Shown here: positions 1 through 7,806 of the stretch, piece after piece | Layout: every line of letters starts with the position of its first letter | How positions within the stretch are numbered: position 1 is the first letter of the stretch | The notes under the pieces: generated by a model | Told to the model about the DNA's origin: nothing | The model's input: the letters and a program-made list of their open reading frames with translations, nothing else | Databases searched by the model: none | Translations under genes and position numbers: made by a program | Assembly: GCA_015233145.1 (NCBI GenBank) | Contig: JADFYI010000010.1 | Coordinates: 1 to 48,006 of the forward strand | Length of the DNA stretch: 48,006 bases | Source of the DNA: Candidatus Omnitrophota bacterium | Lineage (GTDB): Bacteria; Omnitrophota; Gorgyraeia; Zapsychrales; Fredricksoniimonadaceae | Direction: 5' to 3'

Positions 1-51
1 CTGACCTCATGCATGCCATGCACGCGCTCTCCCAAACTGAGCTACAGCCCC
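1..51 (-). tRNA. tRNA-Ala(GGC), 5' part only
   Basis: Read on the minus strand from 51 down, the sequence begins with acceptor strand GGGGCTG, then TA, the D-arm GCTC...GAGC, and an anticodon stem CGTGC/GCATG closing the loop ATGGCAT with anticodon GGC. This is a standard alanine tRNA for GCC/GCU codons. The window edge cuts it off in the variable region, so the T-arm and the 3' acceptor strand are not seen. It is divergent from birA and has its own promoter at 83-111. Confidence 0.9.
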
Positions 52-82
52 AAAAGCAAAAATCTTTAAAGAACAGGACAAG

Positions 83-111
83 AATATATCATTCGCTTTT
101 AGCTTTGTCAA
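83..111 (-). promoter_or_regulatory. sigma70-type promoter of tRNA-Ala
   Basis: On the minus strand TTGACA (106-111) is followed by a 17-nt spacer and TATATT (83-88). This is close to the vegetative consensus. It would start transcription about 25 nt before the mature tRNA-Ala 5' end at 51. The -35 box overlaps the left arm of the inverted repeat at 109-125. Confidence 0.75.
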
Positions 112-159
112 CCGCGTCGGTTTAGTTTGGTTATTTTTATGGTCTAACCGACGCGGTTG
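109..159. repeat. inverted repeat between divergent promoters
   Basis: A 13-bp perfect inverted repeat, AACCGCGTCGGTT (110-122) and AACCGACGCGGTT (146-158), is separated by 23 nt. With one unpaired base it extends to CAACCGCGTCGGTTTAG (109-125) against CTAACCGACGCGGTTG (144-159). Neither side has the T-run of an intrinsic terminator. It overlaps the -35 box of the tRNA-Ala promoter and lies about 55 nt upstream of the birA -35 box, so an operator is possible. It does not match the BirA operator arms I know (TTGTAAACC-N15-GGTTTACAA) well. Confidence 0.6.
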
Positions 160-211
160 GTTGCCGCAGGCAACGGAAGACGGGATCCGTCAACCTATAA
201 TTCAAGATGGG

Positions 212-240
212 TTGACAATTGCCTTTTTTCACAATAAAAT
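212..240 (+). promoter_or_regulatory. birA/bio operon promoter
   Basis: TTGACA (212-217), a 17-nt spacer and TAAAAT (235-240) give a near-consensus vegetative promoter. The predicted start of transcription is near 246-248, only a few bases before the birA ATG at 251, so the mRNA would be leaderless or nearly so. Confidence 0.8.
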
Positions 241-250
241 CAGGTCTCTT

Positions 251-1201
251 ATGCAGAGTCATATTATCCAATACTTAAAATTCGCCCCTGGGTTTGTTTC
301 CGGTGAAGATATCAGCCGCGAGCTTCATATGAGCCGCACCGCGGTATGGAAACATATTGAGGAACTGCGCGCTTCGGGTTATGAAATCGAGGCCGTGCCT
401 CATCATGGCTACCGCCTGGTGGGAATCCCTGACCGCCTTTCTTCGCTGGAAGTCCAATACCGCCTGGGTACGAAGAAATTCGGCGGCTATCTGTATCATT
501 TTAATACCATTGATTCAACCATGAATGAAGCGTTTCGCCTTGGCACAGAAGGCGCAGCCGAAGGCACGGTTGTTGTTGCGGAAACGCAGACCAAAGGCCG
601 CGGTCGTATGGGAAGGACGTGGTCTTCCCCAAAGGCCAGGGGCATTTATTTTTCGATTATTCTTCGCCCCAGTTGCGCGCCGTCCGCTGTTTCCGGTCTC
701 ACTCTTTTAGCCGCCGTGGCCGTAAGTGAAGCCATGGAAAAAGTTTCCGGGCTGAAAGCCCTTATCAAGTGGCCGAACGACCTTTTACTGGAAGGTAAAA
801 AGGTTTGCGGAATCCTCACGGAATTAAGGGCAGAAACCGACCGGGTGTCTTTTGTGTGCTTGGGTGTTGGCATCAACGTTAATAATACTTTTTCACAGCT
901 GTTGCCTGAGGCCACGTCTTTGAGGATTGAAAAAAAGGAGATGGTTTCAAGAGTAGAGCTTCTTCAGGAGATTTTAAGGTCGCTTGAGCGTCGGTATCGC
1001 GCAGCGTTAAAGTCAGGGTTTTCTTCGGTTTTAAATGACTGGAAAGCCCGTTCCGCCACCCTGAACCGCAAGGTTCGTTTTACCGAACGCGGGGTGAGCT
1101 TTGAAGGGACGGCTTTTGACGTGGATAGTGATGGGGCGCTTTTGGTCCGCCTTGAGGGCGGTAAAGTGATGAAACGCGTTTCTGGAGATATTTTGTTATG
1201 A
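251..1201 (+). CDS. birA: Bifunctional biotin--protein ligase / biotin repressor
   Basis: The product (316 residues) activates biotin to biotinyl-AMP and attaches it to biotin-carboxyl-carrier lysines. The N-terminal winged helix (about 1-60, with SRELHMSRTAVWKHI) makes it a group II BirA able to repress transcription. The catalytic domain shows GRGRMGR (116-122, biotinyl-AMP loop) and KWPND (173-177); a small C-terminal SH3-like domain follows. I chose ATG 251 because the winged helix starts there and a strong promoter at 212-240 lies just upstream. A TTG start at 161 would place that promoter inside the gene. The gene heads the biotin operon and its stop overlaps bioF (ATGA), which suits a repressor controlled together with the pathway it senses. 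I see no convincing Shine-Dalgarno sequence. Confidence 0.93.
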   Translation: MQSHIIQYLKFAPGFVSGEDISRELHMSRTAVWKHIEELRASGYEIEAVPHHGYRLVGIPDRLSSLEVQYRLGTKKFGGYLYHFNTIDSTMNEAFRLGTEGAAEGTVVVAETQTKGRGRMGRTWSSPKARGIYFSIILRPSCAPSAVSGLTLLAAVAVSEAMEKVSGLKALIKWPNDLLLEGKKVCGILTELRAETDRVSFVCLGVGINVNNTFSQLLPEATSLRIEKKEMVSRVELLQEILRSLERRYRAALKSGFSSVLNDWKARSATLNRKVRFTERGVSFEGTAFDVDSDGALLVRLEGGKVMKRVSGDILL

Positions 1202-2364
1202 TGCGAAAAATATTGCGCGATGAACTGGATGCCGTGAAAGCCGAAGGCCTTTTTCGTTCCATGAAAGTTGTCTCTTCTGCCGTTGGCAGCGATATTGTTA
1301 TTGACGGCGACCGTCAGATTAATTTTTGCTCGAATGATTACCTGGGCCTGGCCGGAGATTCGCGCCTGGCCCTGGCTGCCGAAGACGCGGCAGAACGTAA
1401 CGGCTTTGGAAGCCGGGCGTCGCGGTTGTTATGCGGAAATTTTGAAGAGCATGTGTTTCTTGAAAAAGAAATCGCCAGGCTCAAAGGCGCTGAGGCGGCT
1501 CTTGTTTTTTCTTCCGGCTACATGGCGAATGTGGGCGTTATTTCCGCATTGGTTGGACGTGAGGATGTTGTTTTTTCCGATAAACTCAACCATGCCTCGA
1601 TTGTGGACGGCATTATTTTGAGCCGCGCGGAAATGAAACGTTACGCCCACAATGATGTCCGTATGCTCGAGAAGCTTTTAAAGAAATCCGGGGATTTTCG
1701 AAGAAAACTTATTGTGACAGACACGGTTTTCAGCATGGATGGCGATGTGGCCCCTTTAAAAGAGATGGTCGTTTTGGCCAAAAAATACGGCGCCTGGCTC
1801 ATGGTGGATGAAGCGCATGCCTTTGGTGTTTTAGGCCCCAGCGGCGCCGGACTTGCCGAGGAACTTGGGGTTTCGGGGGATATTGATATCCAGATGGGAA
1901 CGCTGTCAAAGGCTGTCGGCTCTCTGGGGGCTTATGTGTCCGGATCGAATGAATTAATAGAATATTTGGTGAACAGTGCCCGCAGTTTTATTTTTACAAC
2001 AGCCATGCCCATGCCGATTGCGGCGGCATCACGGGAGGCTATTCGCATCATGCAGGATGAGCCTGAGCGTCGCTTGAAAGTGATGCAGAGTGCGGCGCAT
2101 TTACGCACAGGGCTGGGGCGGCTTGGGTTTGACACACTGCATAGCGTGACCCCGATTATTCCTGTGGTGATGGGTGATGCCAGGCGTGCGTTAAAATATT
2201 CAAGCGAGTTATCCAGGCGCGGGATTCTTATTTCTGCGATCCGTCCGCCCACGGTTCCCAAAGGAACCGCGCGGCTGCGTGTTACGGTCACGGCGTCCCA
2301 TACGGATGACGACATTTCCCGTTGCCTCAAAGCGTTTCGTGAAGTCAAGGCCCTTAATTTATGA
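1198..2364 (+). CDS. bioF: 8-amino-7-oxononanoate synthase
   Basis: This is a PLP enzyme of the alpha-oxoamine synthase family (388 residues, usual length). It condenses pimeloyl-ACP with L-alanine to form 8-amino-7-oxononanoate, the first committed step of biotin ring assembly. Visible motifs are the substrate loop around FCSNDYLGLAG (43-53), DTVFSMDGD (175-183), DEAHAFGVLGPSGAG (204-218, with the cofactor Asp/His pair) and GTLSKAVGSLGAY (234-246), whose Lys238 should bind PLP. The start ATG overlaps the birA stop by four bases; a second ATG at 1201 is an alternative. 2-amino-3-ketobutyrate CoA ligase is a close relative, but the biotin operon context decides. Confidence 0.93.
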   Translation: MMRKILRDELDAVKAEGLFRSMKVVSSAVGSDIVIDGDRQINFCSNDYLGLAGDSRLALAAEDAAERNGFGSRASRLLCGNFEEHVFLEKEIARLKGAEAALVFSSGYMANVGVISALVGREDVVFSDKLNHASIVDGIILSRAEMKRYAHNDVRMLEKLLKKSGDFRRKLIVTDTVFSMDGDVAPLKEMVVLAKKYGAWLMVDEAHAFGVLGPSGAGLAEELGVSGDIDIQMGTLSKAVGSLGAYVSGSNELIEYLVNSARSFIFTTAMPMPIAAASREAIRIMQDEPERRLKVMQSAAHLRTGLGRLGFDTLHSVTPIIPVVMGDARRALKYSSELSRRGILISAIRPPTVPKGTARLRVTVTASHTDDDISRCLKAFREVKALNL

Positions 2365-3095
2365 TTGTTTTTTTGCATGGATTTGGCGGCGGCGCTTTTC
2401 TCTGGCGCTGGCAGATGGCGGGCGATTTTTTAGGTCGCCCCAAGAAGGCCCTGGATTTGCCTGGGCATGGCGGAACACCGTGGCACCACGAGAGCCTTTC
2501 CGCCATGGCTGAGGGCGTTTGCGCGGCGTTGGAACGTGACCACATTACAAAAGCGGTTTTTGTGGCGAATTCTTTTGGCGGGCTGGTAGCGCTTAAAATT
2601 TGGCAGTTGCGTCCTTGTATGGTTGAGAAGATTGTTTTTGTCTCATCGCTGCCCCGGTTTACACAAGACGCGGGTTATCCCGCCGGGCTTAATGTTGAAA
2701 AGATCAAAAAGCTTTCGCATCAACTTGAAGGGAATAGTGCGCCTGTTTTGGACATGTTTTTTCGTTCGCTTTTTACCCGCGGTGAACGGGAAAGCGGGCA
2801 GTATGCGCGGATTAAGAGTTTACGCCAGGGAGTGCTTCCCCCCGACAAGGAAGCGCTTCAGGCGTTTTTAAATATTCTGGAAACAACAGACTTGCGGGAT
2901 GTGTTTTCTTCGTTAGATGTGCCGGTGCAGGTTATTTTGGGTGACAGCGATAACCTTTGTCCGCTCAAAGTTGTCGAGCCCTTGAAGCAGCTTTTGCCGA
3001 CCGCCAGGATTGATGTGATGAAAGGCGCGGGGCATTTTCCGTTTTTGTCCATGCCGAAAGAGTTTAACGATTTAGTGAGAGGCTTTGTCAGCTGA
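2361..3095 (+). CDS. bioH: BioH-like alpha/beta hydrolase (pimeloyl-ACP methyl ester esterase)
   Basis: This is a single-domain alpha/beta hydrolase (244 residues). It begins with the oxyanion-hole strand IVFLHGFGGGAFLW. The nucleophile elbow reads VANSFGGL, with Ala-Asn-Ser-Phe-Gly in place of the usual Gly-x-Ser-x-Gly. The acid is probably in LGDSDNLCPL and the histidine in GAGHFPFLSMP. Its place between bioF and bioC, with ATGA and TGATG overlaps, suggests it demethylates pimeloyl-ACP methyl ester to end chain elongation, as BioH does. Several unrelated hydrolases (BioG, BioJ, BioK and others) do this job in different lineages, so the specific symbol is inferred from position rather than from a diagnostic motif. 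Confidence 0.75.
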   Translation: MIVFLHGFGGGAFLWRWQMAGDFLGRPKKALDLPGHGGTPWHHESLSAMAEGVCAALERDHITKAVFVANSFGGLVALKIWQLRPCMVEKIVFVSSLPRFTQDAGYPAGLNVEKIKKLSHQLEGNSAPVLDMFFRSLFTRGERESGQYARIKSLRQGVLPPDKEALQAFLNILETTDLRDVFSSLDVPVQVILGDSDNLCPLKVVEPLKQLLPTARIDVMKGAGHFPFLSMPKEFNDLVRGFVS

Positions 3096-3880
3096 TGCTT
3101 GCCAAAGAGTTTCATAAAAAAGTTTTATCAAAGTTTTCAACAGCAGGGCAGCGCTACAGCGAGCTTTCTTCTATCCAGGCGGAAGTGGCGCGGGATTTGT
3201 CAGCGCGTATTCCTCTCAAGCCCGGAGACATGGTTCTTGATATCGGCTGCGGGGCTGGTGATCTGGCTGCGGATATTTCCCGAAGGGCTCCGGGAGTTCA
3301 GGTTATTGGCCTGGACGGGGCAGAGGGCATGCTGGCCTCGGCAAAATCACAGTATCCGCTTGTGCCCTGGATTAAAGGAGACGCTCTCCATCTGCCGTGC
3401 CGTGCCTGGAGCTTTGATATGGTTGTTTCCTCATCGTCGTATCAGTGGGTGCCTGATTTAAAGAATGCTTTTTGTGAATCTTGCCGCGTGTTGCGCCGGG
3501 ACGGGCGGTTTTATGCCGCGTTTTTTGGCCGACGCACGCTTTGCGAATTTTTTGAAAGCCTGGAATATGCGGCATTGGCTTTTCAGCGCAAGGATGTGTT
3601 CCTTTTAAAAAGGCTCCCTTCCGAGGCTGATGTCCGCGCGGCATTAAAGCAAACGAATTTTCGTCATCGGGGGGTTGCTTTGGAAACACGTGAAGTGGTG
3701 TTCAGGGATTTTTTAGGGCTTTTCCGCTGGCTCAAAGGCATTGGCGCCAACAGCCTGGGATCGTTTTATTTTGGAAAGAATCTTTTTGAAGAGGCCGGGC
3801 GGTATTACAAAGAACATTACGGAACTGAGAACGGCATCAAGGCAACGTTTGAAGTGATATGGGTCGATGCGGTGAAGTAG
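3095..3880 (+). CDS. bioC: Malonyl-ACP O-methyltransferase
   Basis: This is a class I SAM-dependent methyltransferase (261 residues). Motif I is VLDIGCGAGDLA (about 46-57), the acidic loop is VIGLDGAEGML and the motif IV region is FDMVVSSSSYQWV. The N-terminal segment KVLSKFSTAGQRYSELSSIQ resembles the BioC start, where a Tyr-rich stretch meets the acyl carrier. BioC methylates the free carboxyl of malonyl-ACP so that it can enter fatty acid synthesis and grow to pimeloyl-ACP methyl ester. The start overlaps the upstream esterase stop by one base (TGATG). BioC next to a BioH-like enzyme gives the complete pimelate-making pair. Confidence 0.88.
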   Translation: MLAKEFHKKVLSKFSTAGQRYSELSSIQAEVARDLSARIPLKPGDMVLDIGCGAGDLAADISRRAPGVQVIGLDGAEGMLASAKSQYPLVPWIKGDALHLPCRAWSFDMVVSSSSYQWVPDLKNAFCESCRVLRRDGRFYAAFFGRRTLCEFFESLEYAALAFQRKDVFLLKRLPSEADVRAALKQTNFRHRGVALETREVVFRDFLGLFRWLKGIGANSLGSFYFGKNLFEEAGRYYKEHYGTENGIKATFEVIWVDAVK

Positions 3881-3931
3881 GCAGGATGCCAAGAACATAT
3901 TCCCTGGAGTGTCGCGGAATAAGGCTAAATT

Positions 3932-5989
3932 ATGTCAAAAGTATTTTTTATTACCGGAACTGATACAGGCGTGGGAAAGACTTATGCCACCCTGGCCCTG
4001 GCTTCACTTTTGAAAAAAAGGGGATTGAGTGTCGGTGTCTTTAAGCCGGTGCAGTCGGGTGTTGGGGATGCGGAGTTCCTGAAAAAACGCCTGGGGCTTA
4101 CAGATACCCTTCGCGAGATCAATCCCTATTTTGCCAGGGAGCCTTTGTCGCCGCATCTCGCATTGGCGCGCGCAGGTCAAAAGGCTGATTCGCTAAAGAT
4201 TATCTCGGCCTTGCGTGTTCTGGAAAGCCGATACGATTATGTGCTTGTGGAAGGCGCGGGTGGGCTTCTGGTGCCGGTAGCCCCCAATTATTTTATGTCT
4301 GACCTTGCGCGCGATTTGAACGCTGAAGTTGTGGTTGTGGCGCGTTTGGGCCTGGGCACGATCAACCATACGCTTTTGACAGTGCGTGAGGCGAAGCGCC
4401 AGGGCCTTTCTGTGGCTGGAGTTGTTTTTTCTGATTCGTCGGGAAAGAAAGGAATCTCTGAGAGCAGTAATCCCAAAATTCTGCGCAGGCTTTTGGATGT
4501 CCCTGTTTTAGGAATTGTGCCTTTTTTGAAAAAGACGGATGAAAAGAGTGTTGTGAGAGCTTGTCAAAAGGGCCTTAAAGTTCACGCCCTTTTAAAGAAA
4601 GATTTTTTTAAAACAGGCAAGCTTCTTTCGCTTGATAAAAAACATGTCTGGCATCCGTTTACGCAGATGAAAGACTGGGTCAACGATGTTCCCGGAGTTC
4701 CTGTGGTGATTGACCGCGCGCAAGGGTCTTATTTAATAGATACCGATGGCCGTCGTTATATTGACGGTGTGTCCAGCCTTTGGGTCACGGTGCATGGCCA
4801 TAACCGCCCGGAAATCACAGAAGCCGTCAGCCGGCAAGCCGCGACGCTGGACCATTCCACGATGTTGGGCCTGGCCAATGCCCCGGCGGTTCGCCTTTCC
4901 GAAAAACTGGTTGAGATTGCGCCCCGAGGGCTTTCCAAGGTTTTTTATTCGGACAACGGCTCCACTTCTGTTGAGATTGCGGTCAAGATGAGTTATCAGT
5001 ATTGGCAGAATACCGGCAAAACAAAAAAGACAGCTGTGTGCCATTTGGCTCATTCGTATCACGGCGATACGCTGGGCAGTGTCTCTATCGGCGGGATTGA
5101 CCTTTTCCATAAAGTTTACCGCAACCTTATTTTTAAGGCTGTTCGAGTGGACTTTCCGGATTGTTACCGCGCGCCTGAGGGAAAAAAATATCCTGATTTT
5201 GCTTTTGAGGCTGTGGATCGTTTTGAACAGTTCCTTAAGAAAAATCATGACCATGTGGCTTCGCTTGTGGTTGAGCCTTTGGTGCAGGGAGCGGCGGGCA
5301 TGATCATGTGGCCTCCGGGGATTTTAAAACGCTTTGAAGAGCTTTGCCGCAAGCATGATGTTTTTCTAATTGCCGATGAGGTCGCAACCGGTTTTGGTCG
5401 GACGGGGACCATGTTTGCCTGCAACGAGGAAGATGTCCATCCGGACTTTATGTGCGTGGCCAAGGGATTGACAGGCGGAGCTTTACCCCTGGCCGCAACC
5501 CTGACCACAGGGCGTGTTTATGACGGTTTTCTGCATCCTTACCGCGACATGAAAACATTTTTTCACGGCCACACTTATACGGGCAACCCCATTGCGTGTG
5601 CCGCGGCGATTGCCAATCTTGAAATTTTTAAAAAAGATCAGACGCTTTTAAAACTTCGCCCTAAAATCAGGTATCTTGCCGAGAGGCTGAGTGAATTTGT
5701 AGAGATCCCGCACGTGGGCGACATCCGCCAGCATGGCTTTATGGCGGGGATTGAGCTGGTGCGGAATAAAGATACTAAAGAGGCTTTTACGCCGGAAGAG
5801 CGCGTGGGTGCGCGCGTGTGTGAGCGGGCGCGGAGTTACGGCGTTATTTTACGGCCTTTAGGGGATGTGATTGTCCTTATGCCGCCGTTATCCATCAGTA
5901 AAAAAGAATTGAGCGACCTGCTTTTCGCTGCGGAACGCGCGATTCGGGATGTTGTGTCTCTGGAAGCCCAAAGGTGTTCGTCATGTTAA
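3932..5989 (+). CDS. bioDA: Fused dethiobiotin synthetase / DAPA aminotransferase (BioD-BioA)
   Basis: This is one continuous frame of 685 residues carrying two enzymes. Residues 1 to about 222 are dethiobiotin synthetase: P-loop GTDTGVGKT (9-17) and VLVEGAGGLLVPV (104-116); it closes the ureido ring from DAPA, CO2 and ATP. Residues from about 235 on are the PLP aminotransferase making DAPA from 8-amino-7-oxononanoate: VWHPFTQMKDW (239-249), DNGSTSVEIAVKM (341-353), HSYHGDT (374-380), ADEVATGFGRTG (481-492) and VAKGLTGG with the Schiff-base Lys511. All key residues of both halves are present, so both activities are expected. The BioD-then-BioA order matches the plant bifunctional BIO3-BIO1 protein. 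The start has an AAGG upstream, 51 nt after bioC. Fusion lets the unstable DAPA intermediate pass between neighbouring sites. Confidence 0.93.
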   Translation: MSKVFFITGTDTGVGKTYATLALASLLKKRGLSVGVFKPVQSGVGDAEFLKKRLGLTDTLREINPYFAREPLSPHLALARAGQKADSLKIISALRVLESRYDYVLVEGAGGLLVPVAPNYFMSDLARDLNAEVVVVARLGLGTINHTLLTVREAKRQGLSVAGVVFSDSSGKKGISESSNPKILRRLLDVPVLGIVPFLKKTDEKSVVRACQKGLKVHALLKKDFFKTGKLLSLDKKHVWHPFTQMKDWVNDVPGVPVVIDRAQGSYLIDTDGRRYIDGVSSLWVTVHGHNRPEITEAVSRQAATLDHSTMLGLANAPAVRLSEKLVEIAPRGLSKVFYSDNGSTSVEIAVKMSYQYWQNTGKTKKTAVCHLAHSYHGDTLGSVSIGGIDLFHKVYRNLIFKAVRVDFPDCYRAPEGKKYPDFAFEAVDRFEQFLKKNHDHVASLVVEPLVQGAAGMIMWPPGILKRFEELCRKHDVFLIADEVATGFGRTGTMFACNEEDVHPDFMCVAKGLTGGALPLAATLTTGRVYDGFLHPYRDMKTFFHGHTYTGNPIACAAAIANLEIFKKDQTLLKLRPKIRYLAERLSEFVEIPHVGDIRQHGFMAGIELVRNKDTKEAFTPEERVGARVCERARSYGVILRPLGDVIVLMPPLSISKKELSDLLFAAERAIRDVVSLEAQRCSSC

Positions 5990-7080
5990 CTTCAAACGAT
6001 AAAATCATGGTGGCAATGTCAGGGGGAGTGGATTCTTCGGTGACAGCGGCTCTTCTTGTGGAACAGGGCTTGTCAGTGTCCGGAGTCACCATGTGTTTTG
6101 AACTCCCGCCGCATTCCGGCGAGAGCCGCCCGAGCTGCTGCGGCCTTGAGTCCATTGAAGATGCCCGCCGGGTTTGTAAAAGACTGGGGATCCCTCACCA
6201 TGTCCTTAATTACGGTGATGCCCTGGAATTGCTGGTGATCCGAAATTTTATTGGGGAGTATGCCCAGGGCCGGACCCCTAATCCTTGTGTCCGCTGTAAT
6301 CAGTTTTTAAAATTTGACCGTCTTTTTAAAGATGCCAAGGCTTTGGGGGCAACGCATCTGGCCACCGGGCATTACGCGCAAATTGTGAGGAATGAGGCCG
6401 CGTCCTCCTGGGAGATGCGCAAGGCCAAAGACACGCGTAAAGACCAGTCGTATTTTCTTTACGGCATCCCGTCAGAAATATTACCTTTTATTGTGCTGCC
6501 TTTAGGGGGATTAAAAAAAGATGAGGTGCGCGCGCAGGCCCGGCGCTTTAACCTTCCCGTGGCCGAGAAAAAAGACAGTCAGGATATTTGTTTTGTCCCT
6601 GACGGGAAATATCAGGATTTTTTGGCTGCTCGCGGTGGCGGTGTTGACAAGCCGGGCCCCGTCCTTGACTCTGCCGGAAAAGTGGTCGGGGCGCATAAAG
6701 GCCTGTCGCATTATACCGTGGGGCAAAGAGAAGGGCTTGGCATTGCCTTGGGCGCGCCGGCTTACATTTATAAGATTGACCGGGCAACAAATACCATTTT
6801 TATAGGCCCTGAGGAAAAGCTTTTGAGCGCTGGACTTTTGGCTTCAGGCCTCAATTGGCTGGGGGGAAAATTTTTACAAGAAAGCTTCGAAGCCGGAATC
6901 AAGATAAGGTATAATCAAACCGATATTAAAGGCAGTGTGGCTATTTTAGAAAAGGGACAGGTGCGTGTGCGCTTTTTGATGCCTCAAAAAGCCGTGACAC
7001 CTGGCCAGTCGGTTGTTTTTTATAACGGCGACATTCTCCTCGGTGGCGCTGTGATTGAATCTTCCATGGAAAATTTTTAA
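5983..7080 (+). CDS. mnmA: tRNA-specific 2-thiouridylase
   Basis: MnmA (365 residues) thiolates U34 in the anticodons of Lys, Glu and Gln tRNAs using ATP and relayed sulfur. It has the PP-loop SGGVDSS (13-19), the catalytic cysteine in NPCVRCN (Cys102) and the second cysteine in DSQDICFVPDGKY (Cys203), the pair that forms the persulfide/disulfide. The C-terminal beta-barrel begins at about residue 290. I chose ATG 5983, seven bases inside the bioDA stop, because AAGGTG lies at proper spacing; an in-frame GTG at 5974 is less likely. It is probably transcribed with the biotin genes through overlap, although the function is unrelated. Confidence 0.93.
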   Translation: MLTSNDKIMVAMSGGVDSSVTAALLVEQGLSVSGVTMCFELPPHSGESRPSCCGLESIEDARRVCKRLGIPHHVLNYGDALELLVIRNFIGEYAQGRTPNPCVRCNQFLKFDRLFKDAKALGATHLATGHYAQIVRNEAASSWEMRKAKDTRKDQSYFLYGIPSEILPFIVLPLGGLKKDEVRAQARRFNLPVAEKKDSQDICFVPDGKYQDFLAARGGGVDKPGPVLDSAGKVVGAHKGLSHYTVGQREGLGIALGAPAYIYKIDRATNTIFIGPEEKLLSAGLLASGLNWLGGKFLQESFEAGIKIRYNQTDIKGSVAILEKGQVRVRFLMPQKAVTPGQSVVFYNGDILLGGAVIESSMENF

Positions 7081-7092
7081 GGAGGGATCTAT

Positions 7093-7806
7093 ATGAAAAA
7101 AGGGCTGCTATTAATTGTGGTGTTGTTTCTTCTTGCTGGCGCGGCGTACGCCAAAAAAAACGCGCCGGTCACTGACGGGGTTTTTCGAATATATTATCCT
7201 GCGGGCGCGCTCATGAAGGAAGAAAATTACAAGAATGAAATGCTTGATGGCATTGTGACCGAATATTTCGATACCGGCACACTTAAGGCGGTGACCCATT
7301 ATGTCAAGGATTTGCGCGAAGGCGAGGCCAAGACTTATTGGGAGTCTGGCATCGCGAGAGCGGAAGGGGCGTATCTCAATAATGAACAGCAGGGGCCTTT
7401 TAAGTTTTATACCAAAGAAGGCCGGCTCGACAGGGAAGAGTCGTATGCCAAGGGTGTTTTGAATGGGGTCGCCAGGACCTATTATCCCGCAGGTTTGCTG
7501 AAGAGGCAGATGTCTTATGTCAATGCCGTTCTCGACGGGACAGCCATTGAGTATTATGAGAACGGGCAGTTAAAAAGTGAAGAGACTTATAAAAACGGAG
7601 AGCTGGTTGATAAAAAGTCTTATGAACAGACAGATAATTTGATAGCAAAGCCTCCGGTCAAAGAGCTTGATAAAAAGGCCAAGCAGGCCAAAGACGATAA
7701 GGCCTTTGCCATGGATGTTTCCGCGCTCAAGCAGCAAAAAGATGACAAGGCCAAAGACACCAAAAAAGATAATGTGACTGCAACCTTTGCAGAGGAGCAG
7801 AAGTAA
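7093..7806 (+). CDS. Secreted MORN-variant repeat protein
   Basis: This 237-residue protein starts with a clear signal peptide (about 1-20, ending AGAAYA). It continues with at least six roughly 23-residue repeats of the form YYPxGxLKxExxYKNGxLDG, the MORN_2/YwqK-like repeat. The tail (about 185-237) is low-complexity and rich in Lys, Asp and Ala, probably disordered. A strong AAGGAGG lies 10 nt before the ATG. Such repeats fold into a beta-meander and are found in periplasmic or surface proteins. The antitoxin label often given to the family has no support here because no toxin gene is adjacent. Its stop overlaps the pgi start (TAATG), so the two are cotranscribed. Confidence 0.75.
   Translation: MKKGLLLIVVLFLLAGAAYAKKNAPVTDGVFRIYYPAGALMKEENYKNEMLDGIVTEYFDTGTLKAVTHYVKDLREGEAKTYWESGIARAEGAYLNNEQQGPFKFYTKEGRLDREESYAKGVLNGVARTYYPAGLLKRQMSYVNAVLDGTAIEYYENGQLKSEETYKNGELVDKKSYEQTDNLIAKPPVKELDKKAKQAKDDKAFAMDVSALKQQKDDKAKDTKKDNVTATFAEEQK

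Noticed and set aside
105..137. BirA operator of the form TTGTAAACC-N15-GGTTTACAA upstream of birA.
   Set aside because: TTGTCAACC at 105-113 fits the left arm at eight of nine positions, but the right arm at 129-137 fits at only about four.
161..250. N-terminal extension of birA from a TTG at 161.
   Set aside because: It would place a near-consensus promoter inside the gene, and the winged-helix domain begins only at 251.
7093..7806. MORN-variant protein as an antitoxin.
   Set aside because: Family labels mention YwqK antitoxin, but it carries a signal peptide and no toxin gene is adjacent.
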